From Plectonema radiosum NIES-515 (GTDB lineage Bacteria; Cyanobacteriota; Cyanobacteriia; Cyanobacteriales; Nostocaceae), in assembly GCF_025753815.1 (NCBI RefSeq), contig NZ_JAOWRF010000386.1:18795-82794 (forward strand): 64,000 nt of DNA, given 5' to 3'. Positions within the stretch are counted from its first letter, which is position 1. Each line of letters begins with the position of its first letter. Of this stretch, positions 33,061-42,518 are shown piece by piece. Both the position numbers and the translations under genes were made by a program. The notes under the pieces were generated by a model that saw only the letters and a program-made list of their open reading frames with translations, was not told the DNA's origin and did no database searches.

Positions 33061-33411
33061 CCTAACAAAAGTATCTAATACCTGACGTGCTTCAATTTCC
33101 CCTGGTGTAGTTGGGTCATCTGCAATCACCCAATCCCCAACCTGAATATCTTCAATATTCTTAATCCCCTCAGTCGTCAGAATTTCTGTACCAGCAACAA
33201 AACAGTTACCCGTCTTTGTAACTGTTTTTCCGGTAGATTGCAGGACATTATCTGCACCTTCAACACCACCTTTAATCGCTTTATTAGCAGCAAAGAACTT
33301 CTTGACACCAAATAATGACCCAGCAAAAGGCACATAAGCCAGCAAGTTCCAAGCATCAGAGCGTTCAAACTTACCGTTATCTTGGTAGCTTTGGTAAAGG
33401 TTATAAGTAGC
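33061..33411 (-). pseudogene. Orphan fragment of an Rhs HINT pre-toxin module
   Basis: The minus-strand frame encodes NLYQSYQDNGKFERSDAWNL then AYVPFAGSLFGVKKFFAANK, followed by the start of the HINT domain (NCFVAGTEILTTEGIKNIED ... GDWVIADDPTTPG). It stops where homology ends at 33061, directly at the 619-bp element. It lacks both the YD-repeat upstream part and the toxin. It is the third and most degraded copy of this module in the window (compare 34073-35806 and 37187-41446). Confidence 0.85.
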
Positions 33412-33420
33412 TACAAAATT

Positions 33421-33581
33421 GATGCGATTCTACTAATCTAATTTGCAGATAATACGATGAAATAAGAATATTTGTTGATAAAAAATAATAGCAATGTTGG
33501 GTTCTGGCACTACAATATATTTGTTAAATATTGAGGTTTTCCTGCGCTTTCACCAACAAAAGAATCGATGCGATTCTACTA
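33421..33581 (+). repeat. 15-bp direct repeat around a 131-bp segment
   Basis: GATGCGATTCTACTA occurs at 33421-33435 and 33567-33581, between the orphan HINT fragment and the end of the immunity gene. It may be a recombination scar or a duplicated gene end. Confidence 0.6.
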
Positions 33582-33590
33582 CTCACACGC

Positions 33591-34055
33591 CTAGTTTTGT
33601 GATTCGTATTCTTCACAAATTCTTACAGCAGCTTCGAGATATCGATCTAATAGACGACGATCAGATATATCAGGCAATACTAATTCAACAGCCGCAGTGG
33701 TTTCCATTATTCCACCATGCTTTTCTCCTTCTTTAAAAGCTGCGATAGAACCCCACAATCGAGCTATGGCAGTTTGAATTTCTTCCCTCTCAGGCAGATA
33801 CCATATTTCTCCACTAATCTCAAGACACTGTGAAGGAGTTAAAACATTTTGCTCTTCCATTGCTTGCTGAATATATTTATTAAGCTGAGAGAGTTTGTCC
33901 GATTTAATCTCGGATGAATATATTTGTATACATTCTATTGCCCATTGGATTGCCAAACTATAATGATATTTTTGTAATTTGTTTGCAATTGGATAAGCCC
34001 AAAGTATCTTTTTTTCCGTTATAGTTTGTTTTACATTTTCTATTAATTGTTTCAT
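33591..34055 (-). CDS. Candidate immunity protein for the orphan Rhs tip
   Basis: 154 aa from ATG 34055; the longer frame to 34130 would start inside the toxin gene. All-helical (IENVKQTITEKKILWAYPIA ... YHYSLAIQWAIECIQIY ... LLDRYLEAAVRICEEYES), resembling helical immunity proteins such as Imm5, though I cannot fix the family. The start lies 17 nt after the toxin stop, the same gap as in the TreTu-like pair at 37.2 kb, which strongly suggests a toxin-immunity pair. Confidence 0.65.
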   Translation of the reverse strand: MKQLIENVKQTITEKKILWAYPIANKLQKYHYSLAIQWAIECIQIYSSEIKSDKLSQLNKYIQQAMEEQNVLTPSQCLEISGEIWYLPEREEIQTAIARLWGSIAAFKEGEKHGGIMETTAAVELVLPDISDRRLLDRYLEAAVRICEEYESQN

Positions 34056-34072
34056 GATTGTAAATATGCTTA

Positions 34073-35806
34073 CTACTCTAGTAATGTATATACTGGTGGC
34101 TCCCCTATCACTGGTTCTGTAACCCTCCATTCTCCAGTAATTCTAGCTCCATCTGTATTAGAAGGAATCCACGCTGTAACACCTGGTCTACCACCTGGAT
34201 CGACACGTAAAGCTTCTTCTGGAACATCAATTTCAGTAACAAAATCAAGAAAGTATTGTCCCATTCGTTTACTAGTGGGTGGCACATTCCTGCTTATATG
34301 TCGGTATAGTGTTGGGGGGTCTAGAAGATTCTCTCGTGTAACGTATGTACCTTCAGGGCGATTTAAATTGACCCTACTATTTGTAGTAGTGTAAACACAA
34401 ACATTATGAACTAGAATCCCTAGTTCAGATACAAAATAAGTATGAAATCCCTCTACATTAAAATTATAAACCTCAAACTGACCTGCTCTCTTCTCAATCC
34501 GATCAACATCAATAACCCTGCCATCTTCCGTCTGCAACAAACTACCAACTTCTAAATTTTTCGCTTCGACCCATCCCTTATCTGCCACCCAGAAAGGATG
34601 TTCCCCTGTAGTAGAAATCACCTCTCCATCAACATACAAGTCAACCAGCGCCGAAGTTTTCCGCACAAACGTATCTGTTACCTGCCGTGCTTCAATATCC
34701 CCTGGTGTAGTTGGGTCATCAGCAATCACCCAATCGCCAATCTTAATATCCTCAATATTCTTTATACCCTCGGTAGTAAGAATTTCTGTACCTGCGATAA
34801 AGCAATTACCAGCTTCTGTAGCTGTTTTTCCGGTAGATTGCAGGACATTATCTGCACCTTCAACACCTTCTTTAATTGCTTTATTGGCAGCAAAGAACTT
34901 TTTGACCCCTAATAATGACCCAGCAAAAGGTACATAAGCCAACAAGTTCCAAACATCTTTTCGTTCAAACTTCCCGTTATCTTGATAACTCTGGTAAAGG
35001 TTATAAGTAGCTTTACCTGCGCCATATACGTCAAGCCCAGTATTCACCGCCGCCACCCACCTCAAGGGACCGATCGCAGTTTTTGCCCAAGTAGCAGCCT
35101 GCATTCCTGTCAAGAATGAAACCCCAATGCCCGTAACATTACCAACGTTGTACAACATGGCATGTTTCGGTGAAATCTTCTGACCAGTGGTTGCCTCATA
35201 CACATCGGTTAAGAAACCACCCGATACACCACTAGCAAAACCCGCTCCCCATTCACCAAACATCCCTAGAATTTCTTCACCACTCGCACCAGTTGCCGCA
35301 GCACCTGTGATGTAACCAGCCCCTGCACCGATACCACCAAACGTTGCCATAATCCCTACTATGGTCAAAGCTGCCGATACATCTTGCAAGGTAAAATAGC
35401 CAGTTGGGTCGGTATACCTTACCGGATTAGCATGAGCATACTGATAATCATGCTGGCTGTAGGGGTCATTTAAAGTACCTGCATAAGCATCCTTTGAGAT
35501 AAATCTACCCAAACTTGGGTCATAATACCTAGCTCGCAGATAATCCAACCCAGTTGAACTATCCCTTTGTTCTCCTGCAAACTGGAAGGAATTACCAAAA
35601 GTCCCATCACTATTCAACAACACCCCAAAGGCATCGTAGGTGTAGCGGTCAGTTATCAAACCAACATTATCAGTAATTACCCTAGTAGAACCCAGTCCAT
35701 CGGTGTGGTAGAATCCTTCCTTGCCATCACGACGCGACCTAACCAATCCCACACCCTGAGTATAATCAGCCGTAATTTGTCCGTTGGTGCCATACTCCAT
35801 CAGCAC
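34073..35806 (-). CDS. Displaced Rhs tip: RHS core, HINT domain and unidentified C-terminal toxin
   Basis: 577 aa from the first ATG; YD-repeat homology actually starts at about 35985, so the gene lacks all upstream parts. Order: RHS core (FYHTDGLGSTRVITD ... DYLRARYYDPSLGRFISKDA), hydrophobic pre-toxin segment, HINT (NCFIAGTEILTTEGIKNIED to GILVHN), then ~110 residues of toxin: EGTYVTRENLLDPPTLYRHI ... FVTEIDVPEEALRVD ... GEWRVTEP. The toxin looks alpha+beta, possibly ADP-ribosyltransferase-like, but I do not recognise it. The HINT domain should release the toxin autocatalytically. Probably a silent cassette that can recombine onto a full-length gene. Confidence 0.75.
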   Translation of the reverse strand: MLMEYGTNGQITADYTQGVGLVRSRRDGKEGFYHTDGLGSTRVITDNVGLITDRYTYDAFGVLLNSDGTFGNSFQFAGEQRDSSTGLDYLRARYYDPSLGRFISKDAYAGTLNDPYSQHDYQYAHANPVRYTDPTGYFTLQDVSAALTIVGIMATFGGIGAGAGYITGAAATGASGEEILGMFGEWGAGFASGVSGGFLTDVYEATTGQKISPKHAMLYNVGNVTGIGVSFLTGMQAATWAKTAIGPLRWVAAVNTGLDVYGAGKATYNLYQSYQDNGKFERKDVWNLLAYVPFAGSLLGVKKFFAANKAIKEGVEGADNVLQSTGKTATEAGNCFIAGTEILTTEGIKNIEDIKIGDWVIADDPTTPGDIEARQVTDTFVRKTSALVDLYVDGEVISTTGEHPFWVADKGWVEAKNLEVGSLLQTEDGRVIDVDRIEKRAGQFEVYNFNVEGFHTYFVSELGILVHNVCVYTTTNSRVNLNRPEGTYVTRENLLDPPTLYRHISRNVPPTSKRMGQYFLDFVTEIDVPEEALRVDPGGRPGVTAWIPSNTDGARITGEWRVTEPVIGEPPVYTLLE

Positions 35807-36110
35807 TTCGGGTAAATCCCAAATTGGTGCCGTTAAGTAATTGGTTCTAACACCATCCGCAATTGTTGCTACCCGACTACCAAAAGCATCGTAAATATAC
35901 TGTTGTTGAGATGTACCACTATTGACCCCAATTAGGCGATTTTCCCCGTCATTAATCCAATCGTAGTTAATTGTCTGGCTAGTTATGATGTTACATTTGA
36001 ATTAGATTGCTCGTTTTTTAAGTGTTATGGCTCATCCCATAAGAGTTTAGTTAGTTTTTATATTGCTCCTTAACTCGACTTTATCCATTTTTTAGCATAA
36101 CTCAAGTTTT

Positions 36111-36626
36111 ATGGAAGTTATTTTGGGTAATATTACAAAGCTAGAAGTTGATGCAATCGTAAATGCTGCAAATACAAGTCTACTTGGAGGTAGTGGAGTA
36201 GATGGAGCGATACACAGAGCAGCTGGATCAGAGCTTGTTGATGAATGTAGGTCACTTAGAGGATGCAAGATTGGCGATGCCAAGCTCACCAAAGGATATC
36301 GCTTACCTGCAAGTTTTATCATTCATACGGTGGGGCCAGTATGGCGAGGAGGTAATAATAAAGAACCCGAACTTCTAGCTCAGTGTTACTACAAGTGTAT
36401 GCAAATTGCCGCAGATAAAGAATTTAATACTTTGGCATTCCCTTGTATTAGTACTGGCATTTATAAATATCCTAAGATTCTAGCAGCTGAAGTTGCAGTG
36501 AAAATATGCGAGGAACAATTACAAAAGAATGGTCGCCCTCAAAGAGTAATTTTTTGCTGCTATGATCAAGAAAATTATGAAATTTATACAAAAATTTTAT
36601 CTGAAAGGATATATTATATATCTTAA
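36111..36626 (+). CDS. Macrodomain protein (ADP-ribose/O-acetyl-ADP-ribose hydrolase type)
   Basis: 171 aa forming one macrodomain. The ADP-ribose site reads DAIVNAANTSLLGGSGVDGA then IHRAAG (residues 14-39), followed by GYRLPASFIIHTVGPVW and FPCISTGIYKYP. These are MacroD/YmdB-class features, whose members remove ADP-ribose from proteins or deacetylate O-acetyl-ADP-ribose. It is encoded opposite to the Rhs genes, between a TreTu-like ADP-ribosyltransferase toxin/immunity pair and an orphan tip, so it may reverse toxin damage (inference). Confidence 0.9.
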   Translation: MEVILGNITKLEVDAIVNAANTSLLGGSGVDGAIHRAAGSELVDECRSLRGCKIGDAKLTKGYRLPASFIIHTVGPVWRGGNNKEPELLAQCYYKCMQIAADKEFNTLAFPCISTGIYKYPKILAAEVAVKICEEQLQKNGRPQRVIFCCYDQENYEIYTKILSERIYYIS

Positions 36627-36658
36627 CTTTTGCCTAAAAGTAGGCTTTTATTGCCTGA

Positions 36659-36727
36659 CATGAAATTCGGGCGGATAATGTAGCCGAAATTGTTGCGGCT
36701 GGACGTGCTCGATGGAAAGTGCAAAAC
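36659..36727 (+). pseudogene. Short transposase fragment
   Basis: A 23-codon stretch encodes HEIRADNVAEIVAAGRARWK then VQN, resembling the conserved C-terminal helix (AE-x(3)-GRARWKIEN) of ISNCY-like transposases. Flanks do not continue the homology. A scar of a past insertion in the toxin array. Confidence 0.45.
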
Positions 36728-36872
36728 ATCCTATTTTTTTTGAATTTAGAATTGCTACTGCAATAGAGTTTGCCAAATACTTGACTTCAAGGAACTTCGT
36801 CTTAGTTATCCTTTCGTAAGTATTTATTTTCTGTGAATGATATGCATCTTCTTAGAGATAAAAAAGTTATAG

Positions 36873-37169
36873 TTATTGCTGTCTTAACCTATTGAAGAAT
36901 TTTTCAAAAGCCTCACTAAGTTTCATATTTACATCAATCATTAAGTATTCATCAAACACCATGTTCTCTGAAAGAACATCAATAATTTCTAAATGAGATT
37001 CTCCAGATTCCCACAAAGTTATTCGAGCAATATAATCATCAGAATCTAAATCCAAGCGTATACTTGGTTCATTAATATCAGATGGAGATTTTATCACCTC
37101 TGCTTTGTAGCCCATTTTCTCAATGTCCTGATATTTCTCCTGAATCCAACGTTCAAAGTGAGATAGCAT
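36873..37169 (-). CDS. TriTu-like immunity protein
   Basis: 98 aa: FERWIQEKYQDIEKMGYKAE, then PSIRLDLDSDDYIARITLWE and SHLEIIDVLSE. The size, the GRITxWE-like strand and the position 17 nt after a TreTu-like toxin gene match what I recall of TriTu immunity proteins, which neutralise Rhs toxins that ADP-ribosylate EF-Tu. The name rests on memory of the family and on context; an alignment is needed for certainty. Confidence 0.65.
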   Translation of the reverse strand: MLSHFERWIQEKYQDIEKMGYKAEVIKSPSDINEPSIRLDLDSDDYIARITLWESGESHLEIIDVLSENMVFDEYLMIDVNMKLSEAFEKFFNRLRQQ

Positions 37170-37186
37170 AATTCTAAATAAACTCC

Positions 37187-40100
37187 TTAAGGTAACTTTG
37201 TTGCTCTATGGGTTATATCTGTTGCGGCAGGCATTTCAGGACTTGGGAAACCTTTTTTAGCTGCAAGTCTTCCATCTAGACTATTGGGACCCTTGATGCT
37301 TGCCCATCCTTCGTTTGTTTGTCTTATGGCAGATGCAGGTACATCAAACTCCACGTATAAAGCACCAGGCTTTGCTTGACTCATGAATGCTTCAGGATTG
37401 CTAGGAAATGCAACATGTGTGGTACCGGTGTAACTCTCTTGGACTATACCAGTCTGCTGCATTTTTGCAAGCTCATCAGGACTCATCCAACGACCTACCT
37501 TTACCGTACCTGGATCACAATCAGCATTATGAACAAGAATCCCCAAATCCGAGACAAAGTAAGTGTGCCAGCCTTCAACCTTAAAGTTATAAACCTCAAA
37601 CTGTCCGGAGCGCTTCTCAACCCTATCAACATCAATAACCCTTCCATCTTCAGTCTGCAACAAACTTCCAACATGGAGATCCTTCGCTTCCACCCATCCC
37701 TTATCAGGTGTCCAGAAAGGATGCTCACCCGTAGTAGAAATAACCTCCCCATCAACATACAAGTCAACCAGCGCAGTAGTTTCCCTAACAAAAGTATCTA
37801 ATACCTGACGTGCTTCAATTTCCCCTGGAGTAGTTGGGTCATCTGCAATCACCCAATCCCCAACCTTAATATCCTCAATATTCTTTATACCCTCGGTAGT
37901 AAGAATTTCTGTACCTGCGACAAAGCAATTCCCGATTTGAGTTACTGTATTTTTAGTTGCCAGCAAACCATCAGTAGACTCAGCACTACCCTTAATCGCT
38001 TTATTAGCAGCAAAGAACTTCTTGACACCAAATAATGACCCAGCAAAAGGCACATAAGCCAACAGGTTCCAAGCATCTTCTCGTTCAAACTTCCCGTTAT
38101 CTTGGTAGCTCTGGTAAAGACTATAAGTAGCCTTAGCCGCATCATAAACATCAAGAGCATCCTGTGCTTTAGCCACCCATCTCAACGGACCAATAGAAGT
38201 CTTAGCCCAAGTAGCAGCCTGCATTCCTGTCAAGAATGAAACCCCAATCCCAGTAACATTACCAGCGTTGTACAGCATGGCATGTTTGGGTTCAATCTTC
38301 TGACCAGTAGTTGCCTCATACACATCGGTTAAGAAACCACCCGATACACCACTAGCAAAACCCGCACCCCATTCACCAAACATACCCAGAATTTCTTCAC
38401 CACTCGCACCAGTTGCCGCAGCACCAGCTATATATCCAGCCCCTGCACCTACACCTCCAAACGTTGCCATAATCCCTACTATGGTCAAAGCTGCCGATAC
38501 ATCTTGCAAGGTAAAATAGCCAGTTGGGTCGGTATACCTTACCGGATTAGCATGAGCATACTGATAATCATGCTGGCTGTAGGGGTCATTTAAAGTACCT
38601 GCATAAGCATCCTTCGAGATAAATCTACCTAAGTTCGGATCGTAATACCTAGCTCGCAGATAATCCAACCCAGTTGAACTATCCCGTTGTTCTCCTGCAA
38701 ACTGGAAGGAATTACCAAAAGTACCAGTAGTATTGAGCAACACCCCAAAGGCATCATAAGTGTAGCGGTCAGTTATCAAGCCTACGGTATCCGTAATTAC
38801 CCTAGTTGAACCCAGCCCATCGGTGTGGTAGAATCCTTCCTTGCCATCACGAATGGACCTAACCAATCCCACACCCTGAGTATAATCAGCCGTAACTTGT
38901 CCGCTAGCGCCATACTCCATCAACACTTCCGGCAAATCCCAAATTGGCGCCGACAGGTAGTTAGTTCTTACACCATCGCTAATGCTAGCAACTCTGTTAC
39001 CAAAAGCATCGTAAATATACCGTTGTTGAGATGTACCTGATGTAGAGGAACTAGTTATCCCAATTAAGCGGTTCTCCCCGTCATTAATCCAGTCGTAGGT
39101 AACAGTTTGAGTGCCATCCGACCGACGCTTGAGCGAACCGTTATTATCGTAGGTAAAGTTTGTTACCTTCGTCCCTTGGGTTGTATCCTTAAGACGGTTG
39201 TTGCGGTCATACGTGTAGCTAGTTAACCCTGAAAGCGTATCGGTTTTGCTTAAGCGATTGCCAACTTTGTCATAAGAGTAGCCAATTGTTCGGTTCCCCA
39301 CCGCTGCATCGGTAATCTTTTCTTCGGTTAGCCGATAGAGTGAATCGTAGGTATAATCAACAGTGCGACCTGAATATTCTTCTACCCGCTTGCGATTGCC
39401 TACTGCATCGAGGGTGTATTTAAAGTCGGAGAATATTGTACCAGTGAAATTTTTCGTTGTTACCTGCGTTAAGCGATCGCGTGTATCATATTGCCGCGAT
39501 TCAACAGAACCATTGGCAAACTTCGTTTGGGTGAGATTCCCTAATTTGTCGTAATCGTAATCTGCTAGAGTGCGATCGCCATCTTTAACGGTATCCAAGC
39601 GATTTAGCTTGTCGTAACCGTAAGTTGTTGTTCCGGCTTGGGTCGTTAGTGATGTAATATTGTTTAACAAGTCATAGCCATAGCCGACGGTTTTCAAATC
39701 CGGCATGGTGATTGTTTTTAAGCGATCGCGCTGGTCGTAGGAATATTGCGTTACACCGCGTCCATCATTCACCGTCAATAAAAGCGATGTAACTGGGTCG
39801 TAGGTGTAGGAAACCGTCGCGATTCTAGAGTCTGTAAAGGTTTTGCGGTCTAAGCGACCGTATTTGTCGTAGGTGTAGTTAATTGTGTCACTATTAAAAT
39901 CTTTTTCGCTAACAACTTGCCCAAATTTATCGTAGATGGTTTGATTGCGCTGTCCCATCGGCAGAATCGTTGCCCTTGGACGATAAAAGGCATCGTATTC
40001 AAACTTGGTGACGTTTTGGTTAGCGTCCTTAATCTCAGTCAGCCGAGCTAAATTGTCGTAAGTATATTTTGTCTTTGCCTGATTTGCTTGCTCAACTTCG

Positions 40101-41446
40101 GTGAGTTGGCTGAGGTTGTTGTAAGTATATTTGGTGGTATTTAAATTTTCATCCGTGACGCTATGAAGACGGCTGAACTGGTCGTAAGCCATCGACATTT
40201 TGTCGCCCGACGCGAAGGTAGTTTCGACCTGACGCGCATACTCATCATACTTGTAGCGAGTAGAATGACTGAGTGCATCGGTAACTTTAATTAAGTTGCG
40301 TCTCTGGTCGTATTCAAACTCTGTGCGATCGTTCAGGGCATTAATAACTGCTTTGACCTGGCTATAAGCGTCATATTCGTAAGTTGTGGTTTGGTTGAGT
40401 TCGTTTATCTCGGTTTTAACTCGTCCCAGTTGGTCGTAGGTCAGCTTATACCGGGATTTATCAAAGAAAATCGCTTCAGATATCCGTGCTTTATCATCAT
40501 AGACATATTGCGTTTTGCGCTGACGGGGGTCAGTTACCGATTCAATTTGTCCACCAAAGTTGTAGGTGTAGGTGGTCTCATTACTGAGAATATCCTTCGA
40601 GCGAATCAGTTGACCGATGTCGTTGTAGAAATACTCCTCTCGATTGCCGAAAATATCCGTTTGAGCTTTAATTCGACTTGCGGCTGAATATTCAGCCGAA
40701 ACTCTTGGGTTATCATCCCAATTCAAGGGCGTTAAGTCTGGTATAATTGTTTGTACTCTTCGACCCAATTCATCGTAGACATAGCGGGTTTCTAACCCTG
40801 TTGGCGATATTTCGGCAATCAGGTTATTGGCTTGGTCGTACTTCTTGATGACCTTGGGGTTGTCGAATAAGTCGTTTGGTGTAGTATCTGGTTGGGTGAT
40901 TTCATCGATGCGAGTGACGACGGAACCAGGTGTAGTTGAATTATTGCTATTTTGCTGCGAGGTTCCTTGTAAGTCGTAGCGGTAGGATGTAACATTCCCA
41001 AATACATCCGTCATCGACTTGACGCGTCCCAGTGCATCGTAAGTCATTGATTGACTGTTGCCTTGGGAGGTTCTGCTAGCAATTGTCCGACCATTGTCGT
41101 CGTAGTCGTACTCCATCGCTAATGTGTAGCTAGTACCGTTGAGGTTAAAGCTAGTTGTGGCGTTATCGATTCTGCCATTGGAGTCATAATCGGCTTTAAC
41201 CTCGTTTCCTCGGCTGTCAACCATGCGGTTGGGATTGCCAAAACGGTCGTAGTCGTACTCCGTGACTTGACCATCAGGTGCGGTCATTAAGCGCAGTTGA
41301 CCGCGTTCTGAGTAGGTGTAAGTTGTTTTTAGACCATCCGCATCAACGCTTTCAATCAAATTCCCACGGCGATCGTATTTGGCGGTAGTTGTTAGACCCG
41401 TTGGTGAGACTATTGTTGTTGCACGACCGCGATCGTCATAGCTCAT
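37187..41446 (-). CDS. YD-repeat (Rhs) polymorphic toxin, 5'-truncated, with HINT and TreTu-like toxin tip
   Basis: 1419 aa from the first ATG; the same frame with YD repeats stays open to about 41634, where it meets the double-hairpin element, so the start is lost. About 850 residues of YD repeats (YDRRGNLIESVDADGLKTTYTY type) are followed by an RHS core (DGLGSTRVITD ... RYYDPNLGRFISKDA), a Gly-rich pre-toxin, then HINT (NCFVAGTEILTTEGIKNIED ... VLVHN-type end GILVHN). The tip reads VGRWMSPDELAKMQQTGIVQ ... YVEFDVPASAI ... IKGPNSLDGRLAAKKG, resembling TreTu toxins known to ADP-ribosylate elongation factor Tu. No secretion domain remains; it may be silent, or expressed internally. Confidence 0.78.
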   Translation of the reverse strand: MSYDDRGRATTIVSPTGLTTTAKYDRRGNLIESVDADGLKTTYTYSERGQLRLMTAPDGQVTEYDYDRFGNPNRMVDSRGNEVKADYDSNGRIDNATTSFNLNGTSYTLAMEYDYDDNGRTIASRTSQGNSQSMTYDALGRVKSMTDVFGNVTSYRYDLQGTSQQNSNNSTTPGSVVTRIDEITQPDTTPNDLFDNPKVIKKYDQANNLIAEISPTGLETRYVYDELGRRVQTIIPDLTPLNWDDNPRVSAEYSAASRIKAQTDIFGNREEYFYNDIGQLIRSKDILSNETTYTYNFGGQIESVTDPRQRKTQYVYDDKARISEAIFFDKSRYKLTYDQLGRVKTEINELNQTTTYEYDAYSQVKAVINALNDRTEFEYDQRRNLIKVTDALSHSTRYKYDEYARQVETTFASGDKMSMAYDQFSRLHSVTDENLNTTKYTYNNLSQLTEVEQANQAKTKYTYDNLARLTEIKDANQNVTKFEYDAFYRPRATILPMGQRNQTIYDKFGQVVSEKDFNSDTINYTYDKYGRLDRKTFTDSRIATVSYTYDPVTSLLLTVNDGRGVTQYSYDQRDRLKTITMPDLKTVGYGYDLLNNITSLTTQAGTTTYGYDKLNRLDTVKDGDRTLADYDYDKLGNLTQTKFANGSVESRQYDTRDRLTQVTTKNFTGTIFSDFKYTLDAVGNRKRVEEYSGRTVDYTYDSLYRLTEEKITDAAVGNRTIGYSYDKVGNRLSKTDTLSGLTSYTYDRNNRLKDTTQGTKVTNFTYDNNGSLKRRSDGTQTVTYDWINDGENRLIGITSSSTSGTSQQRYIYDAFGNRVASISDGVRTNYLSAPIWDLPEVLMEYGASGQVTADYTQGVGLVRSIRDGKEGFYHTDGLGSTRVITDTVGLITDRYTYDAFGVLLNTTGTFGNSFQFAGEQRDSSTGLDYLRARYYDPNLGRFISKDAYAGTLNDPYSQHDYQYAHANPVRYTDPTGYFTLQDVSAALTIVGIMATFGGVGAGAGYIAGAAATGASGEEILGMFGEWGAGFASGVSGGFLTDVYEATTGQKIEPKHAMLYNAGNVTGIGVSFLTGMQAATWAKTSIGPLRWVAKAQDALDVYDAAKATYSLYQSYQDNGKFEREDAWNLLAYVPFAGSLFGVKKFFAANKAIKGSAESTDGLLATKNTVTQIGNCFVAGTEILTTEGIKNIEDIKVGDWVIADDPTTPGEIEARQVLDTFVRETTALVDLYVDGEVISTTGEHPFWTPDKGWVEAKDLHVGSLLQTEDGRVIDVDRVEKRSGQFEVYNFKVEGWHTYFVSDLGILVHNADCDPGTVKVGRWMSPDELAKMQQTGIVQESYTGTTHVAFPSNPEAFMSQAKPGALYVEFDVPASAIRQTNEGWASIKGPNSLDGRLAAKKGFPSPEMPAATDITHRATKLP

Positions 41447-41637
41447 GCGGGTGACGTTACCGTTTTCGTCTTCGATTGTCAGTAGGTTACGTTTGTTGTC
41501 GTAGGTGTACTTGTTGGTAACACCATCTGCATCAGTTTCACTTAGCAGGTTATTGTCATCATCATAGGTACGGGTAATAGCGCCGCTTTTTGCATCAATT
41601 TCAGTCAGAATGTTACCGCGAGAGTCGTAGTGGAATA

Positions 41638-41706
41638 ACTTAAAACATGAGTTTTTAAGAAGTGCATTCAGTTCGGAAGCTTGAAAGGCTAAGTGTACTT
41701 TGACTT
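41638..41706 (+). repeat. Double-hairpin element, copy 2
   Basis: CTTAAAA-CATGAG-TTTTTAAG (41639-41659), then AGCTTGAAAGGCT (41678-41690) and GTGTACTTTGACT. It is related to 31709-31776. It sits exactly where the YD-repeat gene of 37187-41446 loses its 5' part, so it marks or caused the truncation. Confidence 0.55.
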
Positions 41707-41719
41707 TTACCTGCTGGAT

Positions 41720-42439
41720 TCATAGGGAGGTTCGTTTGTTCTTATCGAATTGGAATTTATAAATACATTTTTCTTGCAAAGGACATTCCCCACAGTGAGG
41801 GTTCCTAGCCGTACAGACTGCCGCGCCAAAATCAAGCAGCGTCAGATTCCACTTCCCGACTTCTGTATCGGGAGCAACTTTTTCTGCTGCCTTCCAGAGC
41901 ATTTTGCAACGTGACTTCACCCGATTTCCCTGCAATCCGAAGAATCTTTCCAATATGCGAGCAACGTTAGTATCCAGTACTGCTAGAGACTGTCCGAAAG
42001 CATTAGTACAGATTGAACGCGCCGTGTACTTACCAACTCCTGGCAAAGCGAGTAATTGGGTTTCCGTGTCGGGGATTTTGCCTTGATATTGTTCGACGAT
42101 GATTCCCACGCATTGGCATAGGCGTTGCGTGCGGAAGAAAAGACCTAGAGGTTGCAATATATTTGCAACTTCTTCTAATTGCGCTATCCCAAGAGCGTTT
42201 AGGGTAGGGTATCGAGAGATAAAAGCCTCAAAAATTGGAGATGCTCTAGAAGCTTCGGTCTTTTGCAGTAAAAATTCGGCGATAAAGATTGCATACGGTT
42301 CTGTTGTCCGCCGCCAAGGAAAATCCCGCAAGTACTGAAAAGCCCAAGCCCTAAGTTTGCAACGAAACCACTCTATCTTGCCTTCTTCAACATTGTCCAC
42401 GATGTTCTCCTCGACTATCAATAACGGTTTCTGATACAT
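41720..42439 (-). CDS. HhH-GPD DNA glycosylase (MutY/EndoIII family) with [4Fe-4S] cluster
   Basis: 239 aa. Features: FPWRRTTEPYAIFIAEFLLQ, helix-hairpin-helix LPGVGKYTARSI, catalytic aspartate in LAVLDTNVARIL, and the iron-sulfur loop C-x6-C-x2-C-x5-C (CTARNPHCGECPLQEKC). The MutT-like C-terminal domain of classical MutY is absent, so it is closer in layout to small mismatch glycosylases (MIG/TDG-like). These excise mispaired A, T or U, including deamination products. It lies three genes downstream of a deaminase-tipped Rhs gene on the same strand. Confidence 0.9.
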   Translation of the reverse strand: MYQKPLLIVEENIVDNVEEGKIEWFRCKLRAWAFQYLRDFPWRRTTEPYAIFIAEFLLQKTEASRASPIFEAFISRYPTLNALGIAQLEEVANILQPLGLFFRTQRLCQCVGIIVEQYQGKIPDTETQLLALPGVGKYTARSICTNAFGQSLAVLDTNVARILERFFGLQGNRVKSRCKMLWKAAEKVAPDTEVGKWNLTLLDFGAAVCTARNPHCGECPLQEKCIYKFQFDKNKRTSL

Positions 42440-42518
42440 TTTTTAACACTATTTCATAGTTATTGCTAATAATTTGGCATAACAAGTACTGAAGAACCAT
42501 AATATTGTTTACCCAGGA

